Assembly: GCF_014648875.1 (NCBI RefSeq)
Contig: NZ_BMRY01000004.1
Location: 124,001 to 188,000, forward strand
DNA: 64,000 bases
Source of the DNA: Streptomyces parvus
GTDB taxonomy: Bacteria; Actinomycetota; Actinomycetes; Streptomycetales; Streptomycetaceae
Direction: 5' to 3'
Shown here piece by piece: positions 25,773 to 33,329 of the stretch. A program made the position numbers and the translations under genes. The notes beneath the pieces are model-generated. The model worked only from the letters and a program-made list of their open reading frames with translations, had not been told where the DNA came from and did not search any database. Each line of letters starts with the position of its first letter. Positions within the stretch are counted from its first letter, which is position 1.

Positions 25773-25841
25773 GACATCTTTTCGATGACCCACCATGTCG
25801 AGTGTGTCGCGATCCTTGAGCCTGCCGAGAAGGGCCGCTGA
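25773..25841 (+). pseudogene. Displaced 3' end of the RNA methyltransferase gene (putative attR)
   Basis: Encodes DIFSMTHHVECVAILEPAEKGR and a stop, a near match to the last residues of the methyltransferase at 8019-9347 (DLFPMTSHVECVAILEPAAKGT). It has no upstream coding part. It is best read as the original chromosomal end of that gene, pushed 16.4 kb away when the island inserted and supplied its own diverged version of the tail. Confidence 0.75.
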
Positions 25842-25860
25842 CCTGGTGTTTCTCCGAGTG

Positions 25861-25936
25861 TGCGTTATGGGCGTTACGTGCGTTAGGTGCGATATCTTGA
25901 CGCATATTCGACGCACGTGACGCACGTTTGACGCAC
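25861..25936. repeat. Array of seven 6-base repeats in two opposed sets
   Basis: GCGTTA occurs at 25862, 25871 and 25880 (period 9), then GACGCA at 25899, 25910, 25919 and 25930 (periods 11, 9, 11). GACGCA is roughly the reverse complement of the first set (TGCGTTA versus TGCGTCA). The array starts 20 bases after the methyltransferase relic. Helical phasing and the inverted halves fit arm-type binding sites of an integrase or excisionase. No other role is evident. Confidence 0.55.
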
Positions 25937-26142
25937 AGACGGCACCATTTCTGATGGTCCGTCATGTAGCTTGGCGGCCACCGAGTGGAGCCCTCCGCTG
26001 GGTGCTCTTAGGCGCGCTGAGGTGGCGGGGGTACTGGCTGCTGAGCTGTTGGTCGCCTCAGCCCACCCGCTTCTCGGTAGTGACATTCCGTGAGGACAGG
26101 TGGGGCCCGGTCCATGTCGTGTCAGGGGCCGTATGGGCTCCG

Positions 26143-26545
26143 ACGAACCGGCTGCACGGCCTGCTGACTCAGATCCACGCCTCGCTGGAACGGATCCTGG
26201 GACGCCGCTGCAGCACACGGCCGTCCTCTGGAACGTTTCGGGTCGCAGACCCAGATCTGCGAGGCCGGCCGGCGGCGGGTGGTCACCCTGCTGCGGCCGA
26301 AGGCGCCCAGGGTGGCCGCGCGGCTGGTCGCAGAGATCTTCGCCGCCCCGGACGAGCAGACCGTCACAGGCCTGGGAGGCGGAGGCGGCAATGATCGTCC
26401 TCAGTGTGGCCGCTTCGCTTGAGGCCGTGCTCGACCAGTGGAAACTGCTGGCCCGGCGGATCAGGGGCGTGCTGGAGGGCCACCCTCTTTCGAAGGTCCT
26501 GACCTCGATGCCAGGCGTCGGCGTCAGGGCTGGAGCCTTGGCGTG
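26143..26545 (+). pseudogene. IS110-family transposase relic
   Basis: Pieces in three frames line up with the middle of IS110-type transposases: TNRLHGLLTQIHASLERILG, then FGSQTQICEAGRRRVVTLL and PRVAARLVAEIFAA, then LEGHPLSKVLTSMPGVGVRAGA, the start of the Transposase_20 domain. At least two frameshifts occur and both ends of the gene are missing, so it is inactive. Confidence 0.75.
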
Positions 26546-26583
26546 GCGAAGTGACGGTAGACGGTGCCGACGCCGACCCCGGC
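26528..26583 (-). pseudogene. Scrap of a TetR-type helix-turn-helix
   Basis: The minus strand encodes AGVGVGTVYRHFATPRLQP, the recognition helix of TetR regulators (usual form GVGVGTVYRHF). Nothing else of such a gene is visible, and it abuts the IS110 relic, so it looks like recombination debris. The match is short. Confidence 0.35.
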
Positions 26584-26795
26584 CGATCGAAGAGGGGGAG
26601 TCGGGCTCTGCGTAGGCGCCGGCCCAGTCAAGAGCTTTCCGCCTGTGGCGCCCGCGCCATGGACCGCCCGGCCGGCGGTGTCCAGTATGCAGACACGCCG
26701 AACCACGACATCATGTCGCGTTCATGATCGCGTCGTCACTCCTTCGTGCACCTTCCATAGCGTTCTCAGCGTCCGCATTCCTACCAAGGAGTATC

Positions 26796-28115
26796 GTGAG
26801 CGCCTTCGCTCTCAGCAGCCTGACTTCAGTCGCCACCGCGTTCGTCCTGGCCACCGGCCCCGTGGCCCCGGTGACCGTCGCGGCCACAGTGGAGACCCCG
26901 GTGGTGTACGACGACGAGGCCGGCGGCAGCGCCGACGCCGACGACCCGGCCGTCTGGGTCGACCCGACGAATCCCGGCCGCAGCATCGTCATCGGCACCC
27001 TGAAGGAGGCTGGCCTCGACGTCTACGGACTCAACGGCCGGCGCCTGCAGCACATAGCGGCACCCCAGGCCCCGCACGAGGACGCCAAGCCCGGCCGCTT
27101 CAACAACGTCGACATCGTCTACGGTTTCAACCTCGACGGCGAGCCGACCGACCTCGCCCTCGTCAGCGACCGGGGCCGCGACCGCGTCCGCGCGTTCGCC
27201 ATCGACCCGGCCGCCGTCGCGGCCGGCAAGCCGCCGCTGAAGGACGTCACCGCCCCCGACGTGGCGCCGGTCTTCGCCGCCAACGAGACGGAGGTGGACG
27301 ACCAGCGCACGTCCTACGGCCTGTCCGCCTTCAAGGATGACGACGACGCCTACGTGGTGGTCTCCCAGCGTGAGGAGACCCGCCTGCGGCTGTTGCAGCT
27401 GGAGGACCGCGACGGACTCGTCGGCTACGGGACCGAGGACACCCTCGACCTGCCCGGCACTTTCGCCCTGCCCGACGGCACCGACTGGGCCCCGTGCGCC
27501 GACCCCGGGGAGAACCCGCAGGTCGAGGGCATGGCCGTCGACCAGGAGGAGCACGTCCTGTACGCCGCGCAGGAGGCCGTGGGCCTGTGGCGGATCGAGC
27601 TCGACGACGAGGAGTTCGAGGACCCCGAGCTGATCGACCGCGTCCGCGAGTACGGCACGCCGTGGACGTACGACCCGGCGGAGGAGGAGTGCGTCCTCGA
27701 CACGGAGAACGACCCCGGCTTCGGCGGTGACCACCTGAGCGCCGACGCGGAGGGCGTCACCGTCTACCACGCCGAGGACGGCGAGGGCTACGTCCTGGCC
27801 TCCAGCCAGGGCGACGACACCTTCGCCGTGTACGAGCGCGACGGGGACAACGACTACCTCGGCTCCTTCGCGGTCGGCGACGGCCCCGCGACCGACGGCG
27901 TGCAGCACTCCGACGGCTCCACCGTCGTCAACGTGCCCCTGGGCCGGTCCTTCCCCAAGGGCATGCTGATCACCCACGACGGCGAGGCCACCCCGACCGA
28001 CGGCGACCGCGAGGGCACCAACTTCAAGTTCACCCGCTGGGACGCCGTCGCCGACGCCTTCCCCGAGCCCCTCACGGTCGACACCGACTCCTTCGACCCC
28101 CGCGATACGGACTGA
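26796..28115 (+). CDS. Secreted beta-propeller phytase (3-phytase)
   Basis: 439 residues. Hydrolyses phytate to release phosphate outside the cell. The mature part has hallmarks of beta-propeller phytases: ADDPAVWVDP, the acidic calcium and phosphate-binding segments, QVEGMAVDQEEHVLYAAQEAVGLW, and DAEGVTVYHAEDGEGYVLASSQGDDTF split over the propeller blades. GTG 26796 has AAGGAG five bases upstream. The resulting leader (SAFALSSLTSVATAFVLATG) is hydrophobic but lacks the usual positive residues; an in-frame ATG at 26724 would add 24 residues including one or two Arg. It stands alone, between transposon relics, and ends at a strong terminator. Confidence 0.92.
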   Translation: MSAFALSSLTSVATAFVLATGPVAPVTVAATVETPVVYDDEAGGSADADDPAVWVDPTNPGRSIVIGTLKEAGLDVYGLNGRRLQHIAAPQAPHEDAKPGRFNNVDIVYGFNLDGEPTDLALVSDRGRDRVRAFAIDPAAVAAGKPPLKDVTAPDVAPVFAANETEVDDQRTSYGLSAFKDDDDAYVVVSQREETRLRLLQLEDRDGLVGYGTEDTLDLPGTFALPDGTDWAPCADPGENPQVEGMAVDQEEHVLYAAQEAVGLWRIELDDEEFEDPELIDRVREYGTPWTYDPAEEECVLDTENDPGFGGDHLSADAEGVTVYHAEDGEGYVLASSQGDDTFAVYERDGDNDYLGSFAVGDGPATDGVQHSDGSTVVNVPLGRSFPKGMLITHDGEATPTDGDREGTNFKFTRWDAVADAFPEPLTVDTDSFDPRDTD

Positions 28116-28250
28116 CCTCACCCCTCGACTCGTACCGCACGGCTCGTGACACCCGCACCAACGCCACCAGGTCCACCAACGGGCACATGGCAGCAGGAGG
28201 GCCCGTGTAAGGGCCTTCGCTGACGAACGGTCCGTCGGGCTTCACGCAGC

Positions 28251-28280
28251 GGCGCGCCCCTCCACCAGGAGGGGCGCGCC
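28251..28280 (+). terminator. Phytase terminator
   Basis: Perfect 13-bp GC stem (28251-28263 with 28268-28280) and a 4-base loop ACCA, 136 bases after the phytase stop. Confidence 0.85.
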
Positions 28281-28568
28281 GTCAGCGACCCGCTCGATGG
28301 GTAGTCCAGTCTGATCCCAGCGAGCTGAGTGACGTGTTCCTTCTCACGGCCCCCGACGAGCAGCAGAACCCTCGTGCCCGGCTGGCGGAACTCCCTCGGG
28401 GGCGGCGGTAAGCGTCCCCGAACGGCTTGCCGGGGTCGTGACCGGCGACGACCTGCGCCGCGGGCTGGCACATCGCGGCGAACAACCGGTGCGGGCATGT
28501 GTCGGGGAGCGCACCTGAGCAGGTTCTCCGACCGTGTCCTATGTGGTGAGGCGGTCTTTGAGTACGTC

Positions 28569-28815
28569 ATGGGGCGGGGTACGAGGAGTTGGATTGTTCC
28601 GGATGGGTTGCGGGAGATCGCGAAGCCGCTGGTCCCACCCTCACGAGTGCGGCCGCAGGTGGTGGGGCTCAGGACATGCCTGGTGCGACGTTGTTCGCCG
28701 CGATCATCCATGTGCTGGTGTCCGGCTGAGCCTGGTGGGCTCTTCCGTCCTGCTTCGGGAGATCGGAGTCGGCCGCGCGTCGCCGGTTCCTGATCTGGTC
28801 CAAGGCGGGTGTGCC
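28569..28815 (+). pseudogene. IS5-family transposase N-terminal relic
   Basis: Encodes WIVPDGLREIAKPLVPPSRV, then after a frame change ATLFAAIIHVLVSG, a stop where Cys is normal, AWWALP and RRFLIWSKAGV. This is the conserved N-terminal DUF4096-type region of Streptomyces IS5 transposases. The DDE catalytic part is missing. Confidence 0.75.
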
Positions 28816-28819
28816 CTCA

Positions 28820-28895
28820 GATCATGCTGATCGTCAGGGTGCTGACGTAACGAAAACGCGCGTGAGCAACGAGACGGACAGCATGCTCCGCCTGT
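28820..28895 (+). repeat. 76-bp imperfect direct repeat, left copy
   Basis: Aligns without gaps to 31939-32014 at 57 of 76 positions by eye, including TCGTCAGGGTGCT and AGACGGACA. The two copies bracket the kinase cassette. Confidence 0.6.
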
Positions 28896-29132
28896 GGGTG
28901 GAGCCGTGGGGGAACCGATCACTAGAGCCTCCCGGACGCCCGTGACCTCCCCCGTGTGCGGACGCACCGCACCGGGGCCGGCACGGCAGAGGCTCTACCG
29001 ACCACGGCAGCGCTCGGCACGGGGTCAGGTCGGGGATCCCCTGTTGTGGGTGAACGCCACCAGTTCCGGGCCGTTCGTGGGTAGAGTCTCATGTCCGTGC
29101 TCATGACACGTGGTTGCCGAAAGGAACTTCAG

Positions 29133-30275
29133 GTGGGGGAGCTGCCGAGCGGAGCGGACATCCAGCCCTTGGAGGACGATGATCCGGTCCGGCTCGGCCG
29201 CTTCCCGTTGATCGGCCGCCTGGCGGCCGGTGGCATGGGGCGGGTCTACCTGGGCCGTTCACTCACCGACGGCATGCTGGTGGCCGTCAAGTCTCCCCTG
29301 GCACAGGCTGAAGTCAGCGCCGTCGACCGGAGGCGCTTCGCCCGCGAAGTGAAGGTGGCCCGGCGGGCGGAAGGTTTACACACCGCACGCGTGCTGGGAG
29401 CGGACGCCGAAGCTGAACGGCCTTGGCTGGCCACCGAATACATTCCGGCACCCTCGTTGGCGCGGCTGGTCTCAGAAGCAGGAACGCTGGCCGGCACAGC
29501 GGCCCGGTGGGTGACGCGCGGAGCTGTGGAAGCGATCGCGGAGCTCCACCGGGACGGAATCGTGCACAGGGACGTGAAGCCGCAGAATCTGCTGCTGCCT
29601 CTGAGCGGACCACGGCTGATCGACTTCGGCATCTCCCACGCGGCTGACCTGACACGTACACAACTGACTCTGGGGACGGTGGCCTTCACTTCACCGGAGC
29701 AGGCGCGCGGCGAGCCTTCGACGGCAGCGTCGGACATCTACTCCCTGGGGGCGACCCTCTTCCACCTCGTCGTCGGCCGCGCTCCGTACCCGGCGGGTAT
29801 GGAGATGCTGACCCTGCTCACGTACGTGGCGGAGGCGGACCTTGACCTGACGGGCCTGCCCGGCGAACTCGCCCCGGTGGTGCGCAAGTGCCTCGCCCTG
29901 AGGCCCGGGGACCGGCCGACAGCCGAGGAACTGCAGGACAGCCTCACCACCGAACTGGCCGAGATGCCCACACTGGCGAGTCCGGAAGGCTGGCTGCCCC
30001 GTCCCTGGACCGTGATCATCGAGGCCTACGCACGCCAAGGCCGCGAGCTCGCGGCCGATCCGCGCGCCGCAGCCACCGGGCCCGATCGGCCCGCGACACC
30101 GCAGCGACCCGCGCCGCCTCCAGGCCGCCCAGCGGCCCGCCCCGCAGAGACCGCCGTCGAACGCACGGCGCGCCTGCCCGTCTCCCCGAGGACGACACGC
30201 CGCAGCCTGGCGATCGCCCCACGGCATCAAGGAGCCGTCGTGAGCGCGTCTTCGTTCGGTCCGTACAAGGGCTGA
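29133..30275 (+). CDS. Serine/threonine protein kinase (kinase 1)
   Basis: 380 residues from GTG 29133, chosen because AAAGGAA lies about six bases upstream; ATG 29091 would add 14 residues. A complete kinase domain: glycine loop LAAGGMGRVYLG, VAVKS lysine, catalytic HRDVKPQN, LIDFGIS, GTVAFTSPEQA, so it should be active. A Pro/Ala/Arg-rich tail follows and ends without a membrane segment. The next gene starts on the shared base of the stop (TGATG) and begins with a membrane anchor and an extracellular domain; in that frame a basic juxtamembrane stretch (ASRSRRERVFVRSVQ) is present upstream. So kinase and sensor may once have been one receptor kinase, split by a frameshift. Confidence 0.9.
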   Translation: MGELPSGADIQPLEDDDPVRLGRFPLIGRLAAGGMGRVYLGRSLTDGMLVAVKSPLAQAEVSAVDRRRFAREVKVARRAEGLHTARVLGADAEAERPWLATEYIPAPSLARLVSEAGTLAGTAARWVTRGAVEAIAELHRDGIVHRDVKPQNLLLPLSGPRLIDFGISHAADLTRTQLTLGTVAFTSPEQARGEPSTAASDIYSLGATLFHLVVGRAPYPAGMEMLTLLTYVAEADLDLTGLPGELAPVVRKCLALRPGDRPTAEELQDSLTTELAEMPTLASPEGWLPRPWTVIIEAYARQGRELAADPRAAATGPDRPATPQRPAPPPGRPAARPAETAVERTARLPVSPRTTRRSLAIAPRHQGAVVSASSFGPYKG

Positions 30276-30838
30276 TGGCGTCCGCGCTCCTGTTGCTGGG
30301 CGGCGGACTGGCGTACGGCTACTACCAGAACCGGCAGGCCGAACAGCCCGGACCGGTCGACCGTGCCTTTGCCGACATCAGGACCGGCGACTGCGTCCGG
30401 ACCGGCCTCGACCCCGACGGACGCTGGCTCGCCCCCTCACCCGAAACCACGCACTGCGCCGCACCCGGTGCCCACTGGCGCGTCGTCGCATCCACCGGCA
30501 AGGGGGTGCCGGATCGCTGCGGAGCCCCCTACGCGGCGGTGACCTGGACCCGGTCCAGCCACGCGGCCACCGTCGGCCTCTGCCTCGAACGGCTCTTCCA
30601 CCCGGGCGAGTGCGTGATCGGCGCCGAGCCCGACCCCGCAGTCCTCACCGAGGTCATGCCGCTCAGAAACGCGACCGTCTTCGCCACGACCGTTCAGTGC
30701 TCGGATACGGCCCCGGACACCCTCGCAGTCCTGCGCGTGCTGAAGTACGGACTGTCCGATACGACCTGCCCGCCACAGACACAGGTCCGCTACACGTTTC
30801 CCGAACGGGGGCGGATCCTGTGCCTGACGACCACCTGA
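30275..30838 (+). CDS. Membrane-anchored Cys-rich extracellular protein
   Basis: 187 residues. A single hydrophobic segment at the N-terminus (MASALLLLGGGLAYGYY) is followed by an extracellular region with eight cysteines, including DIRTGDCV and a spaced C-x-C pattern similar to LppU-like or receptor-kinase sensor domains. ATG shares one base with the kinase 1 stop, and the kinase 2 GTG (30820) lies inside its end, so all three are co-translated. It could be a partner protein or the detached sensor domain of kinase 1. Ligand unknown. Confidence 0.65.
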   Translation: MASALLLLGGGLAYGYYQNRQAEQPGPVDRAFADIRTGDCVRTGLDPDGRWLAPSPETTHCAAPGAHWRVVASTGKGVPDRCGAPYAAVTWTRSSHAATVGLCLERLFHPGECVIGAEPDPAVLTEVMPLRNATVFATTVQCSDTAPDTLAVLRVLKYGLSDTTCPPQTQVRYTFPERGRILCLTTT

Positions 30839-31925
30839 TCCTGCGTCCGCTGCACCGGGCAGACCCCACCTCGCTGGGCCCGTACCAGCTTCTCGGACGC
30901 ATCGGCGCGGGCGGCATGGGCCGCGTCTACCTCGCGAACCGGAACGGGAACGAAGGCCTCTATGCCGTCAAACTCTTCTGGTCGAGGGCCTGACGGCCGA
31001 TGCGGACCGGGCCCGGTTCGCCCGCGAGGTCAAGATGGCCAGACGCGCAGCCGGACCCCGAACAGCTCGCGTGTTCGACGCGGACCCGCACGCCCCGCTG
31101 CCCTGGTTCGCGACGGAGTACGTCGCGGCACCTTCCCTGGCCGACCTCGTGGCACACCGCGGGACCGCCCATCCCGCGGCCGCGGCCCGCATCGTCGCCG
31201 ACTGCGCCACCGCCCTGGAAGCACTGCACTCCACCGGCGTGATCCACCGCGATCTGAAACCGCACAACATCCTGCTGACCTCCCAGGGGATACGACTCAT
31301 CGACTTCGGCATCTCACATGCCACCGACCTGACCCGCACCCGTGTCACCCTCGGCACCGTCGCCTACATCGCTCCCGAACAAGCACGCGGGCAACCTGCC
31401 ACAGCCGCCTGCGACATCTGGGCCCTGGGCGCCACACTCAACACTCTGGTAGCCGGTCGTCCCCTCTACCCCGACACCGGCGACCCGGTGCGCCTCCTGG
31501 CACTCGTATCCCGCGCGACGGTCGATCTCAGCGACCTTCCCGCCGCGCTCCGTCCGCTCGCGGAAGCGTGCCTGGCCCCCGACGCGGCCGACCGGCCCAC
31601 CCCGGCGGAACTGCGCGTCCTGGCCGAGGAATGTGAAGCCGCGCACCGGCCGTTCCGAACCGGCCCGGCCGAACCGCCCGAGAGCTGGATCGCCCTGATA
31701 TCCGACTACGAGAACGAAGGGGAACAGCTCAGGGACCAGCACGCCCCCGATCTGCCGGCACCTGGCCACGAACGAACTCAGCGGATCGCGGGACTGACGC
31801 CACAGGGCTGGAAGGCCGCCGTCAGTCTTGTCTCCAACCTCACCGCGCTGATCGTCCTCGGAGCCGGAGGCCTGCTCACGCTTATTCTCCTTGTCATGGC
31901 CATCGTGAGCGCCCTCTCCCCGTAG
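30820..31925 (+). CDS. Serine/threonine protein kinase (kinase 2), frameshifted after the ATP-binding lysine
   Basis: Starts at GTG 30820 in frame with IGAGGMGRVYLA and YAVKL. The frame then stops at 30993 (VKLFWSRA). From about 30978 the kinase continues in another frame: VEGLTADADRARFAREVKMARR, then HRDLKPHN, LIDFGIS, GTVAYIAPEQ, and a C-terminal membrane segment (LTALIVLGAGGLLTLILLV). One base deleted or two inserted near 30976-30981 separates the halves. No slippery heptamer is evident. As read the protein would be dead; a sequencing error is an alternative. It resembles kinase 1 and would be a membrane kinase anchored at its C-terminus. Confidence 0.8.
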
Positions 31926-32255
31926 AAGCTGTCCGGCCGATCATTCTCCTCGTCAGGGTGCTCGCGTGGCGGAGGCGAGCGTGCGTAGCAAGACGGACAT
32001 GATGTTCTGCCTGTACCGCAGTCGTCGCTGTGGCCGGTCTCGCCGTGCGAACATCCGGTCTCGGACGCCACCCCGGCCAGGTTGCCGGCGACGATCTCGA
32101 GACCGCTCGACTGACGGACCGACTGCTCTCATGCCCGATGCTGCTCGGGCGTCCTGAGCATCACGTAACTGTCGGGTTGAGAACGGAACACGACTGGCGG
32201 CGGCATCCTCACGACTGCGTCGTCATAGCCGTCCAGGGAATCTCCGAGCTTGCAG
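31926..32255. other. Gap between kinase cassette and cyclitol cluster
   Basis: 330 bases with the right copy of the 76-bp repeat (31939-32014). No gene and no clear terminator for either converging transcript was found. Confidence 0.5.
31939..32014 (+). repeat. 76-bp imperfect direct repeat, right copy
   Basis: Partner of 28820-28895, starting 14 bases after the kinase 2 stop. Its position on both sides of the cassette suggests that the kinases arrived as a unit or that a larger element was lost. Confidence 0.6.
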
Positions 32256-33329
32256 TCAGGCATCCTGCCCGCCTCGGAATCGGTAGCGACGTTCGGGTTC
32301 GGGGGAGGCATGCGCTCCCTTCCCCGGAACCAGCGATGAGGCGGCCGTGCATGTCGGGGCGGCGGAGGCCGTAGACCCGGACCGGAGGAACCGTGACGCC
32401 AAGGCCTCGGCCGCCGTTGCCACGCCCTGAAGAGGGACCGCGTTCATTCCGGGCACGGTGGGGAGCAGTGTGCTGGACAGGCAGGTGTTCTGCGGTCTGG
32501 AGGCGTAGCGGCCCGCCGCTCTCGGGACCGGACGCACCAGGGCTGTCGGGGCGCCCAGGGCGCGGGCGATCTCCCGGGCCCAGGCCGCCCGGGAGACGCG
32601 TTCGGGGCCGCCCAGGTGCAGTACGGGCGGAAGGCCGCCGTCGTGCGAGAGGAGGCGGGCGACCACCCTGGCGACGTCGTCCACGAGGACCGGCGTGGTC
32701 CACTGGTCGTCCGGTGCCTCCACCGGTTCGCCCCGGGCCAGGCGGTGGGCGCAGGACGCGAAGAAGTTCAGCCACTTCTCGCCGCCCGCGGGCTCGTGGC
32801 CGTAGACGAGGCTGACGCGCAGGGCTGTCGCCGGGGAGGCCGCCCCGGACAGCAGCACCTCCTCGGCGGCGCGCTTCGCCGCCCCGTACGCGTTGGCGGG
32901 TGCGGTCGGGGTGGACTCGACGTTTTCGGCCCCACTGCCGTCGAACACGTTGTCCGTCGAGATCATCACGATGCGGTCCAGGCCCGGTACCGCGGCGAAG
33001 TGGGCCGTCGCCGCCCGGTGCGCCGCGGCCGCCTCCTCGGGATGCGCCTCGCACCAGGTGACGTCGGACGGCCCGTGGACCAGGACGACCGTGCGGGGCG
33101 CGACCGTTGCCACCGCCCGGTCGCAGGCGCTCGCGTCCGTGGCGTCCAGCGACTGCCACCGCGCCCCGTAGTCCTCGGGTGCGACCGTGGGCCGTCCTCG
33201 TGAGCCGAGCGTCACCTGATGGCCCTCGACGACGAGCCGGCGGGCGATCTCGGAGCCGACGAAGCCGCTGCCGACCACGAGCGCCCGGCGAGCCGTGCCG
33301 GGCGGCGTGTTCTCCGTACCCGTCGGCAT
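32256..33329 (-). CDS. RmlD-like NAD(P)-dependent reductase/epimerase of the cyclitol cluster
   Basis: 357-residue cytoplasmic enzyme of the extended SDR, RmlD-like family. NAD(P) motif VVGSGFVGSEIA near residue 18, ISTDNVFDGSG, and the catalytic YGAAK. C-terminal substrate domain with HLGGPERVSRAAWARE. Its ATG shares one base with the ROK kinase stop (TGATG). In this cluster it may reduce or dehydrate a C7-cyclitol phosphate (a step served by AcbN/AcbL in acarbose) or act on the dTDP-sugar. The last about 40 residues are low-complexity and may be a run-on. It is last gene of the long minus-strand operon. Confidence 0.8.
   Translation of the reverse strand: MPTGTENTPPGTARRALVVGSGFVGSEIARRLVVEGHQVTLGSRGRPTVAPEDYGARWQSLDATDASACDRAVATVAPRTVVLVHGPSDVTWCEAHPEEAAAAHRAATAHFAAVPGLDRIVMISTDNVFDGSGAENVESTPTAPANAYGAAKRAAEEVLLSGAASPATALRVSLVYGHEPAGGEKWLNFFASCAHRLARGEPVEAPDDQWTTPVLVDDVARVVARLLSHDGGLPPVLHLGGPERVSRAAWAREIARALGAPTALVRPVPRAAGRYASRPQNTCLSSTLLPTVPGMNAVPLQGVATAAEALASRFLRSGSTASAAPTCTAASSLVPGKGAHASPEPERRYRFRGGQDA

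Larger units (their letters stand above)
25842..26795. other. Relic-rich intergenic stretch between island and phytase
   Basis: 950 bases holding the repeat array (25861-25936), an IS110-type transposase relic (26143-26545), a TetR helix-turn-helix scrap (26528-26583) and the phytase promoter region. No intact gene. Confidence 0.6.
28116..29132. other. Intergenic stretch with terminator and IS5 relic
   Basis: About 1 kb between phytase and kinase 1. Contains the phytase terminator, an IS5-type relic (28569-28815), the left copy of a 76-bp repeat (28820-28895) and the kinase promoter region. The rest shows nothing recognisable. Confidence 0.55.

Noticed and set aside
30970..30993. Programmed ribosomal frameshift in kinase 2
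   Set aside because: There is no slippery heptamer or clear downstream stem at the break; mutation or sequencing error is simpler.
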